From Bacteroidia bacterium (lineage in GTDB: Bacteria > Bacteroidota > Bacteroidia > UKL13-3): DNA of 34,407 nucleotides. The number at the start of each line of letters is the position of its first letter. Positions within the stretch are counted from its first letter, which is position 1. Position numbers and translations under genes: made by a program. The notes under the pieces are model-generated. The model was not told where the DNA came from. It saw only the letters and a list, made by a program, of their open reading frames with translations, and did no database searches. The stretch is taken from NCBI GenBank assembly GCA_018058165.1, contig JAGPCI010000003.1, positions 1 through 34,407 on the forward strand, given 5' to 3'. Positions 32,743-34,407 of the stretch are shown here, in pieces.

Positions 32743-33612
32743 TTAAAAGTTTTTTGAGAAATTTAAAACTTGAATGGTTATTAGGGTTAGCTGGCTTAAG
32801 GTTAGAATTATAAAAGTAACCGATTGGATGGAACTCAAACTTTCTGTTTGTGCTTTAAATCCATAAGGCTCTACATATACAACATCACCATCCTGTATGG
32901 TCAAAGCGCTGTTTTCTAATGCCTCAATTTTTCTTAAATCCACAATAATTATCTCTTTGCCACGAACTATCTTAATTTTATTTTTTTTACCGGGGTCTTT
33001 AAGCCCACCACTAAGTGCAATCACATCTACTAAAGTTGTATTTTCCTTGTCTAAGATGATCTTACCTGATGTTAAAACTTCTCCCAAGACAGTAACTGTT
33101 AAACTTAAAATATTTACTTCTATTATGGGGTTAATCACATATTTGCCATATTCCTGCTCTAAGCGTTTGGCGGCTTCTAATCTGGTAAGTCCAACTAGGT
33201 TGGTTCTTCCTAGTAAAGGTAAGGTAACTGTACTGTCATAATTAATTAAATATCCTTTTGCACCACCATCTTCTGCGTTTGCAGTAGAAGTAGCACTTTC
33301 TATTGCGGCACGGCCAATATCATAATTGTTTAAAAAGTTAATGTTAAGCCTATCACCTGGTTTTATCCTGTGGCGGTAGTTGTCGTATTTTGTAGCAGTA
33401 TTGCTATCTGGTCCATATACATACACAGCCTCGTTGGTTTTAATCTTTTTAGGGGTTTTAAAAAGAACGTTTTTACGTTTGTACGAACAACTTGCTACAT
33501 TAATAATCAGCAAGAGTAAAAGCAGTTTAGGGAGATAGGTTTTTAAAGGTTTTAACACAGTTTTTCTAATTTGTGCAAGTATAAGACGTTTTTTCAAAAA
33601 AAGAACAATCAA
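32743..33612 (-). CDS. wza: Wza-type outer-membrane polysaccharide export lipoprotein
   Basis: A 289-residue exporter. A basic, hydrophobic leader ends in the lipobox NVASC (Cys at about residue 42), giving a lipid-anchored mature protein. A Poly_export motif follows (HRIKPGDRLNINFLNNYDIG near 82-101), then SLBB-type strands (VTLPLLGRTNLVGLTRLEAA; VTVLGEVLTSGKIILD) and a C-terminal hydrophobic helix (SVTFIILTLSQLTLITIQVL). No ATG fits: the start is TTG at 33610-33612, or a second TTG five codons later that gives a shorter, more normal leader. It is the first gene of the wza-to-GT2 operon; no -7/-33 match was found upstream, where repeats begin. Confidence 0.9.
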   Translation of the reverse strand: MIVLFLKKRLILAQIRKTVLKPLKTYLPKLLLLLLIINVASCSYKRKNVLFKTPKKIKTNEAVYVYGPDSNTATKYDNYRHRIKPGDRLNINFLNNYDIGRAAIESATSTANAEDGGAKGYLINYDSTVTLPLLGRTNLVGLTRLEAAKRLEQEYGKYVINPIIEVNILSLTVTVLGEVLTSGKIILDKENTTLVDVIALSGGLKDPGKKNKIKIVRGKEIIIVDLRKIEALENSALTIQDGDVVYVEPYGFKAQTESLSSIQSVTFIILTLSQLTLITIQVLNFSKNF

Positions 33613-33744
33613 TGTTGGGGGGAAGGGAGAGGAATTAGGAATTGGGAATTAAAAATTAAGAATTAAAAATTAAAAATTAAGAATTTATGAAGTGTTTATA
33701 TTTGTTATTCAGTTGGTTAATAAAGTAGGAATGTTGTGGGAAAT
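33613..33744. other. AT-rich leader upstream of wza
   Basis: This stretch holds short runs such as AATTAAAAATTAAGAATT repeated several times, plus a G-rich patch (GTTGGGGGGAAGGGAGAGG) just before the start codon. The wza promoter must lie here or in the repeat further right, but I could not identify one. Confidence 0.5.
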
Positions 33745-34140
33745 GGGTGGGACAATTTAAAATTATGAATTAAAAATTACGAATTGGACCTTAATTTCGG
33801 AGTGATGATTTTGTACACATAAATACTTTTTTTAACCACAAAGTGCACAAAGAAGGCGCAAAGTTCGCAAAGGAATTATTAAGACAAGTAAGAATTAAAA
33901 ATTACGAATTACGAATTGAGGTTTGATTTTCGACTTAATGGTTTAGTTAACTTCAATACTTTTTTTAACCACAAAGTGCGCAAAGAAGGCGCAAAGGTCG
34001 CGAAGGAATTATGAATTGGAGATTAATTTCTCTTCAACATTCATCATTCAATATTCTTCATTTCCTTTTTTTTAAAATCTCAAAGTCGAAGCTTAAATTA
34101 CCAATATAAGTCAGTCTTCCCCTTTTCGAAACAATGTTCA
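33745..34140. repeat. CAAAG-type mosaic repeats, two tandem copies, right side of window
   Basis: Two successive blocks, TTAACCACAAAGTGCACAAA with GAAGGCGCAAAGTTCGCAAA near 33831-33872 and TTAACCACAAAGTGCGCAAA with GAAGGCGCAAAGGTCGCGAA near 33964-34005, each flanked by ATTACGAATT-type runs. The second is followed by the ATTCATCATTCAATATTC and GTCGAAGCTTAAATT blocks that lead into an A-B core, as in the array at 20 kb. Confidence 0.85.
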
Positions 34141-34230
34141 GCGTAGCTAATTTCCCATTTTTGATTCTTTATGTTTTGATTGACATGAAAGGAAAAGCCA
34201 ACATCACATTTAACAAGAAACTAACCATGG

Positions 34231-34332
34231 AAACGCTGCTCCCATGTTAGGGGAGCTCCCCGTACTCGGGGTGAGGGGTAATTCCACCACCTCGGCTTCG
34301 CCACCCCTCCTGCTAGGCGGGGAGCTCTTCCG
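34231..34332. repeat. A-B hairpin core without gene, right edge
   Basis: AAACGCTGCTCCCATGTTAG through GGGGTGAGGGGTAA (A core), then CCTCGGCTTCGCCACCCCTC through AGCTCTTCCG (B core). Its left flank matches the 375-bp units with scattered substitutions, so it is an older relative of that array. The repeat continues to the end of the window; no gene is seen in 33613-34407. Confidence 0.88.
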
Positions 34333-34407
34333 CATGGCGAATTATCAAGAATTAAATTCGAAATCCGAAGCATGAAATTCGGATTTTTGCTTCAAAATTC
34401 AGCATTC

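Noticed and set aside
33613-34407. Degraded insertion sequence at the right edge
   Set aside because: No transposase fragment or long terminal inverted repeats were found; the sequence is explained by the CAAAG mosaic and A-B repeats.

Overview
The window is a surface-polysaccharide (capsule or O-antigen type) biosynthesis locus from a low-GC member of the Bacteroidota. Support for that phylum: a Wza/Wzc export pair with a tyrosine-rich Wzc tail, an UpxY-type NusG paralogue, a KpsF/KdsA block headed by a Bacteroidota-style winged-helix protein, scarcity of Shine-Dalgarno sites, TAnnTTTG-like -7 elements, and intergenic DNA full of short AT-rich and CAAAG-type repeats. Every convincing gene lies on the minus strand, so transcription runs from right to left. 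No rRNA, tRNA or CRISPR was seen.

Region 1 (33612 to 24649, transcribed leftward): wza, wzc, a TviB/WbpO-like UDP-HexNAc 6-dehydrogenase, a WbpP/TviC-like 4-epimerase, FdtA-like ketoisomerase, GNAT acetyltransferase, FdtB-like transaminase and a membrane-anchored GT2, nearly all separated by only a few bases. This block supplies export machinery, probably UDP-GalNAcA, and probably a dTDP-3-acylamino-3,6-dideoxyhexose.

Region 2 (24648 to 20053) is repeat-rich. It holds a DUF559 (Vsr-like) nuclease gene framed by two hairpin-forming GC-rich repeats (here called A and B), several gene-less A-B copies, a triplicated B repeat, a MaoC-like hydratase flanked by direct repeats, the upxY-like gene, and a three-unit tandem array of about 375 bp. 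An A-B copy also lies at the right edge of the window (33613-34407).

Region 3 (20052 to 1) is a second, very compact biosynthetic operon: winged-helix/nucleotidyltransferase-like protein, kdsD, kdsA, flippase, acetyltransferase, GT-B-like protein, SDR, FAD oxidoreductase, two glycosyltransferases, an O-antigen ligase/polymerase-like membrane protein, another GT4, another acetyltransferase, an asparagine-synthase-like amidotransferase, then an unusual cassette (RraA-type aldolase, GT2, methyltransferase, ATP-grasp ligase, class I aminotransferase, amidohydrolase) and the start of a WecE-like transaminase cut by the window edge. Many neighbours overlap by 1-41 bp, indicating translational coupling.

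Together the genes can be read as: nucleotide-sugar synthesis (UDP-GalNAcA, Fuc3N-type and Fuc4N-type amino sugars, Kdo precursor), assembly by several glycosyltransferases, decoration (acetylation, methylation, probable amidation and perhaps an amino-acid amide), flipping by Wzx, polymerisation, and export by Wza/Wzc. The initiating phosphoglycosyltransferase, rmlA/rmlB and kdsB are not in the window. The two most unusual items are the DUF559 gene inside a hairpin-ended repeat that also exists as gene-less copies, and the RraA/ATP-grasp/aminotransferase cassette.
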